Assembly: GCA_022113835.1 (NCBI GenBank)
Contig: JAILWY010000018.1
Location: 14,795,501-14,859,500 of the forward strand
Length of the DNA: 64,000 nucleotides
Source: Atopsyche davidsoni
Taxonomy: Eukaryota > Arthropoda > Insecta > Trichoptera > Hydrobiosidae
Direction of reading: 5' to 3'
Part shown: in pieces, positions 24,391 to 38,000 of the stretch
How positions within the stretch are numbered: the stretch's first letter is position 1
Layout: every line of letters starts with the position of its first letter
Made by a program: the position numbers and the translations under genes
The notes under the pieces: model-generated
What the model saw: the letters and a program-made list of their open reading frames with translations, nothing else
What the model was told of the DNA's origin: nothing
The model's database searches: none

Positions 24391-24690
24391 CACACTTTAA
24401 GTGGGTAACCAAATTGACTTAACTGATGTGCGTAGCGGGCAAAATTTGCGCGTGCGAAATCTAGTCTATACATTAACCCTTTGCAATCTTTGATTTTTTT
24501 TTCCGTTTAGCAACTCCGAGTTAATTAGTTTATCAATAATTTATTATGCATACAATTTAAATTTTAAAATTTATTTTAAAACAGGGGTGGCCAACCCAAA
24601 TGATCTCCCGGAGCGGTACTACAGTACCCGCCCTGCTTTTAGACGGCAGTCAGCGAAGCGGGTACTAGTATCCGCCCCGCCTTTAGTGTG
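24391..24690. mobile_element. 300 bp TTAA-flanked element, possibly piggyBac-type MITE
   Basis: CACACTTTAAGTGGG at the left and CACACTAAAGGCGGGGCGG as the reverse complement of the right end are both flanked outside by TTAA (24387-24390 and 24691-24694). TTAA is the piggyBac target duplication. The inner right half is GC-rich (CAGTACCCGCCC, GCGGGTACTAG) and has a CAGGGGTGGCCAACCC motif like a hAT end, so it may be a composite. Arm similarity is short. Confidence 0.4.
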
Positions 24691-25763
24691 TTAATTAGAA
24701 TTTAAATCAATAATAGTTTGATGAAATATTTATAAAATTTCAAACTTATAATAAATAAAAATCTCATTTAGCTTCTCTAGATCCAGAGCTTTCCATTTTG
24801 ACTGTCCCTTTGCCAAACAGAGCAGCTTTTAATTTGTAAGTTCTCTTTGTGCTTTTGTACATTTATAAAAAAAATCACTGAATTCAATTTCTAATGAAAA
24901 TCACTTTTATAGAGATCTGGAAGGAAAAATACAAATCTCTTGAAATAATAATAAATACTATCGAAGGTTGGCCATAAATGTAACATGAATTTTTAATGGG
25001 TATATTATTTTAATTTACATTGCACTCCTTCAACTTCATTTTTTTTTTATTAAAAATATTTCACCAACAGTAAAACCTGTGTTAAAAAAGATTATTTAAG
25101 TTGAAAATTATTTCACACTCACTTATATTGATGTACCTTTTTGATTCTTTTTCTTAACATTCCTCTTTATTATCACATCATATAAATTCACACTGAATTT
25201 CTCTTGAGTTTTAAATATTTTTGTTAAAGACTCCTTTCTCAAATGAGGCTTTATTATTTTACTATTAACATTAATAAAAACCATTTTTTTTTCAATTATT
25301 AAGTATTGTATATCATAACACATAGACATCTTATCAGTGTATATAAAATTTTATAAAATGTTATACAAACCAATAGTTATTTTTACAAATGTGAATTGTA
25401 TATTTGTATAAGTGCTATATATTTGTTTCTGTATTAGGACTATTATATTATATAACTAATGTATATACTGTTTATGAAAAATATAGATCCATACAAAGTA
25501 TATTTTATAGATACGAAATACTTGCATTTTAATGTTTTTACAAAACAGATCAAATTCAACACTAATCAAAAGTAACATCCAAATCAATTTTTTTTCTAAG
25601 GCCTTAAAAAAATTGTTTTAATATCTGAAGTATCCGGTAAGTAATTCTGAACCAATTTTTTTTTAGATTGGATATAAAATAATTTACATTGCATTGAAAA
25701 ATCATCTAAAATATTATTCATAAAAGAAATCATCTAAAGAATTCTATAAATAAGATTAAAACG

Positions 25764-26167
25764 CTAAGATATTTTAGGGAAAGCATTCTTTATTGGTTGC
25801 AAGGAAAGCACGCCATATTTCTCAGTAGAAGTTTTTAATATACCCAACTCATCCCCAAAACAAAAGTAAAGGGGATGCCATAAAGAAAGATAAAGAATAT
25901 CCTTCATCCCATTCTCAATATTAAAAAAAAAAGTTATCCCATCTTTTGCAGAGGACAAAATCTTTCTGCAGATGGTGAGTCCGTATTAGGATTAAACCTT
26001 TCAAGTGCTATTGCTCTAAGATGTGTGAAAACACCTTTTGTTCCCTCCGTCCCTAAAATTTCTATTAGCGGTATTCCCTTAATTTCTTTTAAAGAAACAG
26101 ACTTCCAAGGAAAGGATACAAACACTATTTTATTTACTACCTCAATAAAAAAGACTTTTTCTATCAA
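25764..26167 (-). pseudogene. Two overlapping unrecognised frames, possibly one broken ORF
   Basis: The upstream frame (26167-25934) ends SPSAERFCPLQKMG. The downstream frame (25958-25764) begins SSAKDGITFFFNIENG and runs to NAFPKIS. They overlap by a few codons around 25945 in different frames, as a single-base shift in one ORF of about 130 codons would produce. I recognise no family. Confidence 0.2.
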
Positions 26168-27203
26168 ACTCCATGTAAAAATTAGAACTACTGTATAATC
26201 ACTATCCTACCTCCCAAAATTTAACATTTTGTACTAAATATTAATTTAACTATTCAAAGGTAAAAGTTTTAAATAATACATATTTGGCCGGTTGCAAAAT
26301 TCCTTCAAACAATATCCAGAACTTTTTGTGTGGCGTGGAGTCCTGATATTTTTATTGGCTTGGAGTGACAATTGGAATTCCTAAATATTTTTGTAGATTA
26401 TTGTTTTTGTGACTTCTTTGGACCTTCAAAAAGTTCTACAACCAATGAATTTGAAAGGAGTAAAGATAAATTAGACACATTGGAATATGATACTGTTGGT
26501 AGTGTAATTCCTTACATAATATTAGTTACTGCCCTGATTGAGACCACCTCAGAAGATGAAATTATTGTCAGAAGATGGAAATGATAAAGTTATTAGTGCC
26601 AATATGCGATATATTCAATAGAATACGCATATTCAATCGCCATGGTTGAATATTACCAAAAAGATGGTTAAGATTATAACAATCTTACAAAAACTAGAAA
26701 ACCAATTATAAAATCTACAAATCGACCTGGCAGATTATTGGTTTTAATTCATCAATTAAAGTGTTGATGAGCAGGAAAAAATAACAAGGGGCAAAAAGGT
26801 CCAGTCCAGCTTATTTGAATAATTCAATTATTTTAACTTAAATGTTTATAAAACTAAATGCTAGAGATAAATTTTTTTTAGAGAACAGGATATGGTAAAT
26901 ATACAGAAACGAACCATCAATGAAATGAAAACATTTGGCTTTGTACGAATAACATAATAATTCATAATGTGACCATTTGCTTGTCATTTCATTAACCAGT
27001 GTACATTTTTTAATAAAAATTTCCATAAGAACTTCAAGCGAAGATATGGTGGGAATAAGTACAGAATGTGGATATTTAATTGCATTTTATCATAATTATA
27101 TTTTTGTAAGCTTTTGATTGTAATTTTTAAATAAACAAGTGTAAAAATGCTCATAGTTTTTTTATTTATTTTTTAAGTCTGCATAAAATTAATAAATAAA
27201 AAG

Positions 27204-28072
27204 TTATTTCGAATGTTTGCGCTTATTTTCTTGTTGTTTTGCAGCTTTTTTTTTCATTATCTGTAGTCTTTTATCCGCTGATATTATATTGATATTAGGT
27301 GTCACAATTTTTGATGATGCTGTTGTCAGTGCAGGAGGAATTTTCCCACTAGATCCTGGCTGTATGGATTTTCCAGGGGAAGATTTCATAGGTGTAGTAG
27401 TTCCAGAACTAGATGCAGACTTAGTTGAAACCGTGTTACCAATGGATAATCCTTGGTCTCTTATGCAACTGGCACATTGCCACCCTGCATCCATATCATT
27501 GTCAGATATAACAGGCTTATGACAATCCTAAAAAGAAAAATCTATTGTAGTGAAAAAATTAAAAGAATAAAGATATAAGAATAATAAGTCATTTAAAATT
27601 ATATTATCATAATATTTAGATTATGGAGAAAAAAATTATATACCTGATGAAAAAGAGCGTGGCAAACATCACACTCGACAAGTCTGTTTCCGGCTTGCAC
27701 GGCAATTTGTCTACATACCGCACAGGTCAAATCTTCTTCAAGTAAATCAAATGTAAGTTCGGTATCCATTGATTCTTCGTCTGACCTCTCAGGAATTTGT
27801 ATTTGTTGAGGACTTTGGGTGGGTATGGGTACATTTTTAGAAATCGATTTTGAAGTATCACTTTTATGTTTATGTTTTTGAAAATTTTCATTATTTCTTT
27901 CCTCAGCTAAATATTTTTTAGGTAGAACATTAGCCATTGTTTTTGAAGGTCCATACGTATTACGAAGAACTTCATCGAAAAGTAACCTAACTTGCTCAGT
28001 AGATTCACGAGCACCTGAATGCAGGTGCCGCAAAGCTTGCTTAATTGAAGGGTCTAATTCGATAGAGGCCAT
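27204..28072 (-). CDS. IntS12: Integrator complex subunit 12
   Basis: Two exons, 28072-27644 and 27527-27204, join in phase 0 (FHQ|DCHKP) to give 250 residues, shorter than human INTS12 (462) as in other insects. The N-terminal helix (residues 1-45, MASIELDPSIKQALRHLHS) is the short conserved element that suffices for Integrator function in Drosophila work. A C4HC3 PHD finger runs from Cys117/Cys120 (TCAVC) through CDVCHALFHQDC to WQCASC. The tail is Ser/Thr/Lys-rich and ends QQENKRKHSK. Integrator cleaves snRNA and paused Pol II transcripts in the nucleus. The intron is only 116 bp and lies inside the PHD finger. Confidence 0.93.
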
Positions 28073-28120
28073 TTTTAATATTTTATTATTTAGTAAATGT
28101 TTTTCAAATGTACCAAAAAT

Positions 28121-28135
28121 CCTAACCTAACCTAA
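28121..28135. repeat. Three CCTAA units just upstream of IntS12
   Basis: CCTAACCTAACCTAA lies about 50 bp before the IntS12 start. It matches the insect telomere unit TTAGG, but three units are few and such motifs are common near insect promoters. Confidence 0.5.
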
Positions 28136-28433
28136 AAAAATTCAAAGCCCGATAACTCAAATCAAGACTAGAATTACTTTTGCGTATATTCAGAATTAAT
28201 GATAGAATTAGCGTGAATTCTCAATAGTACAGCAACATCGTTATTCACAATAAAAAACAAAATCATCAACACACAATGACCCAATACAATACAAAACAAA
28301 GGTGACAGTTCCTCCCTAGTGACTGCGTCTACACTGCATCTACTCTTGTCTCTGCGTCTACTTGTCTCTGGCTTACACCAAACCCTATGACCTATGACCA
28401 CTGCATGACAGGAAAAAAAAATTTAAAAAAGAT

Positions 28434-29634
28434 TCTTTATTTAAATTAAATATGATAAGTTACAATACTTCTTAAAGCTATGTCTTACAATACGGTATAT
28501 TTTTCCCAAGCTCCTGCGCGCAGTTTCTGGGGTTGCAGCTTGGTGTTTTATGTGGTAGCGTACATGAGTTTCTTACGAGTGAGGTTTGTTGTAGGTGTAA
28601 AGGAAAATATGTGTTAAAAACCCTTATAAGGCATGAGTTGAAATAAATTAAATAAATATTACAAACTAGATAACATAACAAAGATAACAAGAACGGGGGT
28701 AGGGTGGTGGGGGGGGGGGGTAGCGGGCGGGTGGGTAAGCTGAGTGATTCTACTGAGTTTATATAAATTCGATACATCCTAGTTATTGCAAAGGAACAGT
28801 AGTTAACTTATTTGACTAACAACACATATTGTATTCGAGTTTAATTATTTCAAGGCTAGGGATGGGGTACAATAATCATCCCAACATTTCTGGTCTTGGC
28901 TACTTAACGCTCCTTCTTGTACAGAGTGCCCCGGGATCCGTCGGAGTTCGTTAAATTGTCACCGAGGAGGATGTGGTGTCGGAATTTGTGCCTGTAGTGA
29001 GTCGGAGGTGTCGAGTCCAATTCCCTTGAGTAGGGGATTGCTAGATTCGCTGATTGACTTGGAGAATCTCTCGGCGGCGTGTCTTGGCGGTCGTCGGGAC
29101 CTTGGTCTGATTGCAGAGTGTGGTGGTGGACGTGGTGTAGAAGGCACTTAACTTAGTATGAGGCGGAGGCATGAATTTTGGGCTGCCTGGATGGTGGCGA
29201 GGTCTTTGGGATTCGCGTTGGACCATACAACCTCGGCGTACATCATGAACGGTCTGATGATGGAGGTGTACAGTCGCAATTTGTATTCGAGAGAGAGGGG
29301 GCTCTTGGTGCAGAGGAGCGGGTAAAGCCCGTTTTTGCCTATGTATGCCTTTGTCCGCGCGGAGGCTATGTGGGGGCGCCAGCTGAGGCTCCAAACCAGG
29401 TGCACTCCAAGGTATTTCACCGTTTTGCGCTACTGGATCGGGACCCCGTCTGCGTGTATCGGCTCGGGGCGTTCACGGCCGTGTGGGTTGGGGTCAAAAA
29501 CGATTGCCTAGGTCTTGCCCTGATTGACCTTGACCTTCCAGGACTTGTAGAAGGAGCTGATGATATCGAACCCCTTCTGGAGGTGTTTCGTGATTTGAGC
29601 GGGATCTTATGTGCCATCGGGAGTGTTTGAGAGA
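28434..29634 (-). pseudogene. 5'-truncated Jockey-like LINE: end of reverse transcriptase plus 3'UTR
   Basis: On the minus strand the frame starts at the piece just after the RT catalytic box (LSNTPDGT, then a stop). It continues as SWKVKVNQGKTQAIVFDPNP, then KYLGVHLVWSLSWRPHIASA and LYTSIIRPFMMYAEVVW, which are the thumb region of non-LTR reverse transcriptases. At least one frameshift (near 29430) and stops break it; the YADD box itself is absent. The remainder (28950-28434) is 3'UTR. Its distal part, with CCTGCGCGCAG and GGTAGCGTACATGAG, matches the repeats at 8.6, 19.4, 19.8 and 20.0 kb. AATAAAGAATC closes the element. Confidence 0.8.
28694..28739 (+). repeat. G-rich tract inside the LINE 3'UTR
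   Basis: A tract including GGGGGTAGGGTGG, a run of 12 G, and GCGGGCGGGTGGG could fold as a G-quadruplex. It lies on the strand complementary to the LINE transcript. Confidence 0.6.
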
Positions 29635-32023
29635 ATTATTTGCTACCAAGATATAGAAATACTTAAAAAAATATGCTTTTAGCTGGTCATATTTTTTTTC
29701 CAACCAAACATCAACATTTTATACCTATTATTATAAATTGCTACTTTATCGTTTTAAGAATTTTTACAGGACAAATTTGTGTAATATTTTGAGTAAATTT
29801 TTATTTTATTTTTGGGCTTTTCTTGTTTTGTCATGAGTCAATAAATTAACGCCTCGTTATTCTGTTCTGCACAAGCGAAATAATACATTTATTTTGTTAG
29901 TTATTACTAGTTGCAACACTGAAAAGGAAATTTACAAATGGCGTTGCTATAGTGTTTTCGTTGTTTCTTCATTTTGGGGCATGGTTTTTATATTCTATTG
30001 GTAAGTAATTAAAAATCTCATAAAAATTGATATTCTGGCACTCGTATAACAATATATCTAAAAAAAATAAATGTTCAATACAAGTAGTAAGGTAAGGTTG
30101 ACGGTGTAGTTTTTCGTTATCATGCCGGCTATTTAACGTGCAGCCGCTAGAGCTTAAAACTACTATTTTGTCTCCGCACATTTTGTTCGTGTTTAATATT
30201 GTAATAAGGTAACGTTGCTTTAAATAGATAATTCATAAAATCAATTAGGAAGTAACAACATATAAATATTAATCCTAACTGACATTTCATGTGATTTTGC
30301 ACCTGGCGACTGCATTTGTGCAGTAATGAATGCACTTTGTAATGGAGGATTCAAGATTGCTGTTTTATTTCTTTACTTCATTCAGACTTTTTCCCGTACT
30401 TTTAGTTGCTTTTTCAGTAATTTTATTTAGTGGTTATCCATTGTTGATTATTATGCAGAAGAAAATTGATATGGATATATTTTTAACTTAATTTTTGAAA
30501 TTTGGCCAAAATAATTGAATTATTAATTTACTACCTTAAATTTTAGAAATTGCGTATTTTAAATAAAAATAATGATATAATGTAAACACTATGCATTGTC
30601 GTTATTTTGATAAGGAGTTTGATATTTTCGTAGTTCATGATTTTGTGATCATAACCTTAAACTTATCATTATTTTATAATAGTGACAGTAGTATGCTGTG
30701 TGTTTTAAATATTTTATTATTTACGAATAAGATTTTAACTATAATAAATTATTAAATTACTTTTGATTAAAAATTTTTATAACAATTTCAATGACTTGCA
30801 AGTAGATAACATTTTCAAATTTAAAAGTCTACCTACTTTACTAATTAATATTAATCAATGAAATTATATGTATGGGTGATATGCAGTGTTAATATTTTAA
30901 TAGAAACGTATGAAGACTAATCTTGACACAGTGCAACACCCAAGGCGATTTAAACCTAAAAACAAAATAACCAATTTTTTTATAATATCACCTCGTACAT
31001 ATGATATTTTTACTAAATTACTTTGTTAGCCCTAATTGTAACTGTATATTAATAATGTGCATTATAACACACACATATACAGTTGTTTCCAGAATACTTT
31101 TGAACAATAAATATTGAGTTGTTATAAAATTATATGATTTTATTGGTATCATTAATCACATTTAAATTCAAACTGTATTTATTAAAAAAAACATTGTAAA
31201 TTGTTAACATTGTAAATATACTGGTAAAATTTAATTTTATGCTATTATATTAGTCAGCTCGTTTGGTATGAGTTTTTCACAGCTTACCTCTGAATGACCA
31301 AAATATGAAAATTTTGAGATTACTGTTGTAAGGGCTTGCAACCCCAGGAGTATTGACATTGACGTATTTATCTGACTAAATCTGGTAATCAGTTGGGATA
31401 TTTGATTCACAGGGTACGGTAATTCTACAATAATGGTCTTTTTCCGCGACAGTCAATTGACAGCAATGTCTGAGCGTAGCACACTGCTACATAAGACTTC
31501 AGGGACTGTATCGATTCATTCTGGATTCCGCGTGGAGAATCCAACTGTTTGCTTTATAATTATTGGATTGGGAGACGTGTACATTTGTGCTTGATATAAT
31601 TTAATTATAAGTTTTATTGATTGGTAAGTTTTTGATTATCAGTGGATACAAAATAAATTTTTATGGTAATTTAATTACATTTTTTACATCTCTAACTAAT
31701 AGGCAATCATTAATATTATTAAATTTTCTCATTAAATAGTTTACTTGCCTTACAAAAATACAAAATGTGTACTATTGAATATGTGCTAATCCCGAATATG
31801 TTAAATCTTACTTCATAGTGTATCCTGCATATGCACATTGTATATATAATTTATCAATTTTCCTAAAGCGATGGACAATCTGTAATCACAAAATATATTT
31901 GTCCTTTTCTTACCTTATCTTCTTCTTCTATTATCAAACTAATTTTTTTATTTATTTTCAGAATATAGTTGTATTTATATTTACAATTGTCGGTGGTACT
32001 GAACAATTGTGAAGAAAGTGACA
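29635..32023. other. AT-rich spacer; FAM120-like 5'UTR exons at its right end
   Basis: No reading frame is supported up to about 31.4 kb. A less AT-rich stretch (about 31430-31623) ends in the donor TTG|GTAAGT and is a good candidate for a noncoding first exon of the FAM120-like gene. An acceptor TTTTCAG at 31961 would join it to the exon that holds the start codon. Confidence 0.4.
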
Positions 32024-35000
32024 ATGGGAATACAAGACTTGCAGCTAGTTTTTGAGAATGAGGGTGTAAGTGTGGACTTGTTCCGCATTGGTCGCAACCA
32101 CACTGGAGGCTTCCGTCTTGTTTTGGACGCTGAGGGCTGCCTTGATAGATTATACGGAGGCTTTTTTTCAGGTTACTAATTATTACATTACACTAATTGC
32201 TATCTAAAAACTATCAATTTCTTCTGTAGTTAAAAACTTAGTCTCAAGAGTGTTTGTTATAATATGCATATCTATTGAAAAAATATACAATTATACACAT
32301 GTAGACACAGTTAACATAATTTTATCATGTAAATATCAAATTACAAATATTAAATATATTAAGTGAGTATGTATCTATATATTACATTATATAGATACAT
32401 GGGTATAATTTTGAATCAAGTTTTCCAAAACATTCTTATACTAAATCACAGAAAATACAATAATTTAAAACTTTGAACATAAACTTTTATGAATATAGAA
32501 TGAATAGTGAATATAATAGAATAGTGATTATTTCAGATTTTTTAAAACATGAAATTATGAACAGACTGGGCGTGTGGTGGCCAATGGGCCCGCTGTGTGC
32601 AGTTTTTGACGACCTTGAGCAGTGCACTGGCTGAGCACCAGGTGTCGCTGTGTGTGTGTTTCAGTGGTGCCCATCCCGCCCCTCCCGCGCCCTCCACTCT
32701 CCCTCCTGCAGCTCCTGTGCTGTGGGCTCAGCAGCAAGCCTTGCACCGACAGAAAATCAATAATGTCAGTATAATGTATTATTATTAGGTTATTTGTAAT
32801 AAGTATAATAATTTGGATTCAAAAATTTAATAATATGGTTTAGGTTTTACGCCATGTTGGTGCCAAAGGAACTCCTCCTCCTAAGGTGTGGTGGGTGCCA
32901 CCTATTGGACTGCATTCATGTCTTCGGTCTGCATTACATCAAATGAATGTTCCTGTGGTTAGTATAATTGAAAAAATTATCAAGTTATGGTGAGACACTA
33001 AGTTTCGGAGTGTATCCAGATATGTATTATGAAGTACCATACATTTATAAAAAATAACAATTATTAATATGATAACTTTGCCTTTCCCATAGATGGTATC
33101 CTCTGATGATCATCACCAAGAAGTCGTAGGATTGTGTCGAGAGAGAGGTTACGCTGGACTTATTGGATGCTCTGGAGAATATTTGGCATTTCAACCACTA
33201 CGATACTTTAGTTCATCTCAGTTAAAATTAACTTACCGGGTAATTTTATTTGACTGTTTGATTTAATGAAAAATTATAAAAAATGAAGATAATCTGACTA
33301 TCTACAATCTCTCCAATGTTTACCTAAACCTTCAATTTGAAGACTTAACATGAGGGTCTACAAATAAAAAAACAGTGCCTTTTAAACTTATTAAATTTAA
33401 CATTTCTTCGGTTACTTGAAATGATTCATTTACTCCACTAAGGAACTCTACAAGCTGAACTGAGTCTGAAATCTAGAATTCTGTTGCGCAGTTTTAAGAT
33501 AATTTCATTTGAAATGTCATTAATTCGACGACACACTGCTTGCCGAGATAGGCTTACCTTCGAAAACTGTTTATTTTTAAATGACAAAACATCCTTCACA
33601 ACATCTTCCAAATATTCTTTTACAAATTCACCATCCGAAAATGTTTTCATTTTATTTGCAATCACAAATGAAACAGAATTGGAAGATTGCTGCAATGCTG
33701 CACCAAACAATTTTTTTTGAGCCTTTAATTGCAATTTAAACTCCTTGAGCTTCGATTGTTTCACTTCTTTATCGAACTTCAAATAATCCTTATGTTTTGT
33801 TTCGGAAAGCCTCTTAAAATTATATTCCTTAACTACAGCAACATCCTCTCTTAAACACAGTAATTTTGTATTTTGAACTATGAAAAAGTACTTTTCTTTT
33901 CATTTCTCGTTATACTTTCTATTGTCGTCCACTATTTTTCTTTTCTCTGCAATCATACTAAAAATAAGAGATATTAAATATATCTATTTTTTAATTGATA
34001 AATTAAAAGTTATTTTTAATTTAAGAAGAGTTATTACCTTGCTGTTGTTGAAGTACAATATATTACTTTGGCCATTATAAAATAAATATATTTTGAAAAG
34101 TGTGATGAATCTCGTGGGCCCGAAAAATGTTCAAGGCAGGCCAGGAAAAAAGCTCTCGCGGGCCGCGGGTTGGCCAGGCCCGGTCTAGACAATGCTCTTC
34201 AAATTTTAAAATTTATTTAAAACCTTACAAAAATGGTTGATGAATTTCAGTCATCTTTGGAGACAAAGGAATACATGGTGCACGACATGGCCCAGCTGCT
34301 GGACGTCCCTCAGGAGAGGCTCTGCATTGTTGCAGCTCTTCTCGGAAACAATGTTTTGACTGAGCAACATCTCACTGAATTTTACAAAAGACTGAGCAAC
34401 AACCAAAAAAAGGTAGTTATGTTTATCTTTGGGTTTTTCAATATTTATAAATTTGTTTAGAATATATTTAACTAATTGATTTGTTTCTTGTTTTAACAGA
34501 ATACCGGTGAAGCATTGGTTCGAAGCATTTCAAATTATGTCCGTGACTTAAAGAATGTAGATTCTGATGTCATATGTACAGATTTATTCGGTAGTCTTAA
34601 TGATAGCCGTTGTGGTCGTTTCAAACAAGCTTTACAATATTATATCAATGGTACTAAGGATGGATTCCTTAAATATAAGACTGCAACTGGTATGACTTAC
34701 TTTTAAATTTACTTGGTTTGATTTTTACCATTCAATCTACTACACCTTCAGTCTATAGTAATTTAATCCCAATAAAACTATTTCTTCCTTTAATCAATCT
34801 GTGTGCAACAAAAACACTCAGTTTGAAAATTTGTTTCAGCTCGCCGACCTAAGAATAACAAAAAACTTCTAAACTCTTCTGCCAAGGACTGCGACATGGA
34901 CACACCGAAGCTTGCTTCTGAACTTGTTGATCTCGAGGTAATTTGTAATTGTCAATATTTTGATCTACTAGATTTGTTGAATCTTATTTTACAATCTGTA

Positions 35001-38000
35001 ACCTTAAATATTAACAGAAGGCTACCGGTGACTTCAAAATCGGTAAATCTGGATTGACTCAGGATTGGCCTTCCGAAACTACCACTAATGATGACAAAAA
35101 AAATGAATCTTCCAATGGTACCTGCAAAACTACTAAAGAAGGAGTTCATGTCAGTCATGTTAAGAAGGTACATTTCAGCAAAACATAAAACCACTTCATG
35201 AATACGATTTTATTATAAAATACCCTAATTGTAATTTGTCATTGAAGGTACCTAAAAGTTACTGTCCTTCAGTAGCAGTAGAGGTGCTACGGACGTGTGC
35301 AGATCGTCACTCTAAGGGGGTCATGACACCCGCATTACTCACAATACTTGCGCACCGGCAAATCACTTTACCTGTCCTACTGGAAGACGAGGCCCATCGT
35401 GAGATACCCTCAATCCATCACCTTTATCGCCCCATTCGTCAAAATATCTACGCTATATTATTTAATATGCACCATTACCATTTCATGGCAAATTGCACCA
35501 AGGGTGAGTTTAATTTTTAGATAAGCTTTCATTTCTGACCAATTTGTAATAATGTGAAATAACCATATTATTTTCTCTACTTAAATATGAATTTAATTTA
35601 TAGAAGGTGAGAAAGTGCCATACGATGTTAACATTTCTGAATGGATATACACGCGTCAAAATCCTGGAAAGACTCCTGAAGTGATTCCAGGAGTAATGCT
35701 TGACTGGCCTGTACCCACAGTTCAGCGACTGTGGTTTGGGTGGGTATCTTTAGTTTTCCAATAACGACCTAATTCAATCATTTGATTTGGAAATGAGCTC
35801 ATACTTTTAACTAATAACTTGTAGCACTGCTCAAGATGATAAACGCAGAAGATTACGAGCATTTCTCTCTTGTATGAGGTCTGACACTCCTTTGATGCTC
35901 AATACATCTTACGTTCCCCAACAACTTCTCATACTAGCAACAGTCTTAAGGTGATTTACATTTTTTATTAATAAAACAACTGTATATTTTGCTAATGCAA
36001 GAATTGCTATTAACTCCTGAAATCTTTTCACAGATACATCATGACATCTCCAATTCAATGCCTCCGCAGACAAGAGTTGGATGCATTCTTGGCCACTGCG
36101 TTCGCAGCTGACCTGAGAAGTCCCATGCACCTACAGGAGATGACTGTAAGCACTGAGCGAATGGAGAAGGAGATTGCCTGAGAGAAACAGGAAATGTACA
36201 ATGATGTTGCTTACAGTTGTCAGGGGTGAGTGTGCGAGGCATGCAGCTGGGCGCATTACTTATGGCTGGTGTGGAGACAGCCTTGCTAGCCAACGACGCC
36301 TGTGGAGCCCCGGTACCGCTGTTGGTAGCATCTCCGTGGACCTTCTTTGACGGGAAGCTCTTCCAACACAAGTTAGCCAGAGCCAATGCTGTCAAGCATC
36401 TTGTGCAGTTGTGTGATAATCGGGTAGATGTGGTCATCAAGGTACTTTGGAATATTTGACAAAATTCTTTTTTTCTCATTACAACAAATGTTGCTTTCAT
36501 ATTCATAACTCTGAAATGTGTTTTATACACATTGCTTCAAAATTCATAAGTAGGTATAAAGGAAACTACGTATAACCTCAAAATTATTTTAAAACTATAA
36601 CAAATGTCTGTTTACATGAAAAAGTCTGTAATGATGATTTTTTGTAGGTGGAGCGTATGCGTAAAGCTATTCTTGAAGGATTGGAAGTTGAATTTGCAAT
36701 GCCTCCTCTGCCAGTCAATCCCAGTGAGTAATATAATTTAACTTCTCATTGACCAATGGCTAACATGCACACCATTCAAATCCGGGAGAAGCATAGGTTT
36801 TTAAAATGTTCAAAAATCTCCCTCTGATCAGAGTTTTCTGTTATTTCCTTTTATATATCAGATTTCAAATGCTGAAGGCCAAATATGAAATAAGGCCATG
36901 AAAAAGGCCTTATATCTGAAAAATATCTGCATTATATGCTATCATTATGAATACATACATGACACAAGATATAGGATTACAATTTGAATTTCTGCTGTTT
37001 GGAAGATATGATAAGGGTTTTTTTCATGCCATTTTGTACATGTGTTTTTAACGTGATTGTGTCAAAAATATTGAATAATACAAATAAATACATTTTATTG
37101 TACTACATGTCATATTCCCTCTGACCTCTACTAAACCTAACCCATCTGGGCTGAAGTAACAGACACAAATTTTCAAAAAAATATTTTTTTGGTCATTAGT
37201 CTAAATAAGTAGTAGAAAAACCAGTAATAGTAACTCACCCCTTTCTTAATATTATTGAAAATGTTGTAATTATTTTTTTTAGATGTTCTCAGTATGGGCT
37301 ATCCCCCACCGGGAGTACTGGGTTGGGCAGGTGCACGGCGAGGTACAGGGGCGGGTGTAGCTCACCGTGGGGGGGCTCGACTGGAAATTGCGGGTGTGGT
37401 GGTTGGGCAATGGGGTGCCAATTATGCGCGGCCTACTCATTCTACTAGATATAACACTTCCCAGGTAGCATTTCTTGGAATTATAACTAGCTACTGGAAA
37501 TTTTTCTTTTCTTTTTTCTCTCGGGCTTTAATGGCGGAACAGGAAAATGTTATTCCTTCAACGCTTTCGAAATTACTAAGTGATACTGGAATTTACTTTA
37601 TTAAAAAAGTCTATTCCGTATTGTTCAATACCAAATATGTATCATTTGATCTGTTAATTTCAGGTAGGCTATGTTGGATATACCCCCCCACCTCGTGGCT
37701 GCTATGGACTGGGACGTGGGCGTGGTGCGAGTGGTGGGCGTGCAGGTGCTCTTACAACACGTGGTATGGCCAGACGTCCACGTCACCGCCCAGCACGTGC
37801 ACCTGTGCGACGTCTGGAGCCGGCTTCGTCATCTCGCCAAGCCACTGTGTCCGTCAACGGGTGAGAATTGCTAAATAATCTATCGACCTTGGAATTTTTA
37901 TTTATTAAGTAATCCAACAGATTTGAACTTTGGATTGAGTTAGTGTATTTATTGATCTAAATTCTGAGCTTGTGAAAAAAAAAAATGGTATGGTCCCATG

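Larger units (their letters stand above)
23662..27203. other. Gene-poor AT-rich spacer between SCOT and IntS12
   Basis: No conserved gene is recognised. Contents seen are a TTAA-flanked inverted-repeat element (24391-24690) and a pair of broken minus-strand frames (25764-26167). A plus-strand frame at 26372-26584 (ends EDEIIVRRWK) is unrecognised and may be chance. Confidence 0.4.

Noticed and set aside
29178..29630. Plus-strand frame of 150 codons
   Set aside because: Antisense of the LINE reverse-transcriptase fragment.
32371..32401. ATGTATCTATATA...TATAGATACAT inverted repeat in FAM120-like intron 1
   Set aside because: Imperfect and AT-only; expected by chance in this base composition.
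36039..36530. 163-codon minus-strand frame
   Set aside because: Antisense of FAM120-like exons 12 and 13; composition is explained by the coding strand.
37294..37878. Long plus-strand frame of 194 codons across FAM120-like exons 15 and 16
   Set aside because: Reads through the intron between the two exons; beyond 37464 it is in the wrong frame for exon 16, whose true frame gives the Arg/Gly-rich segment.
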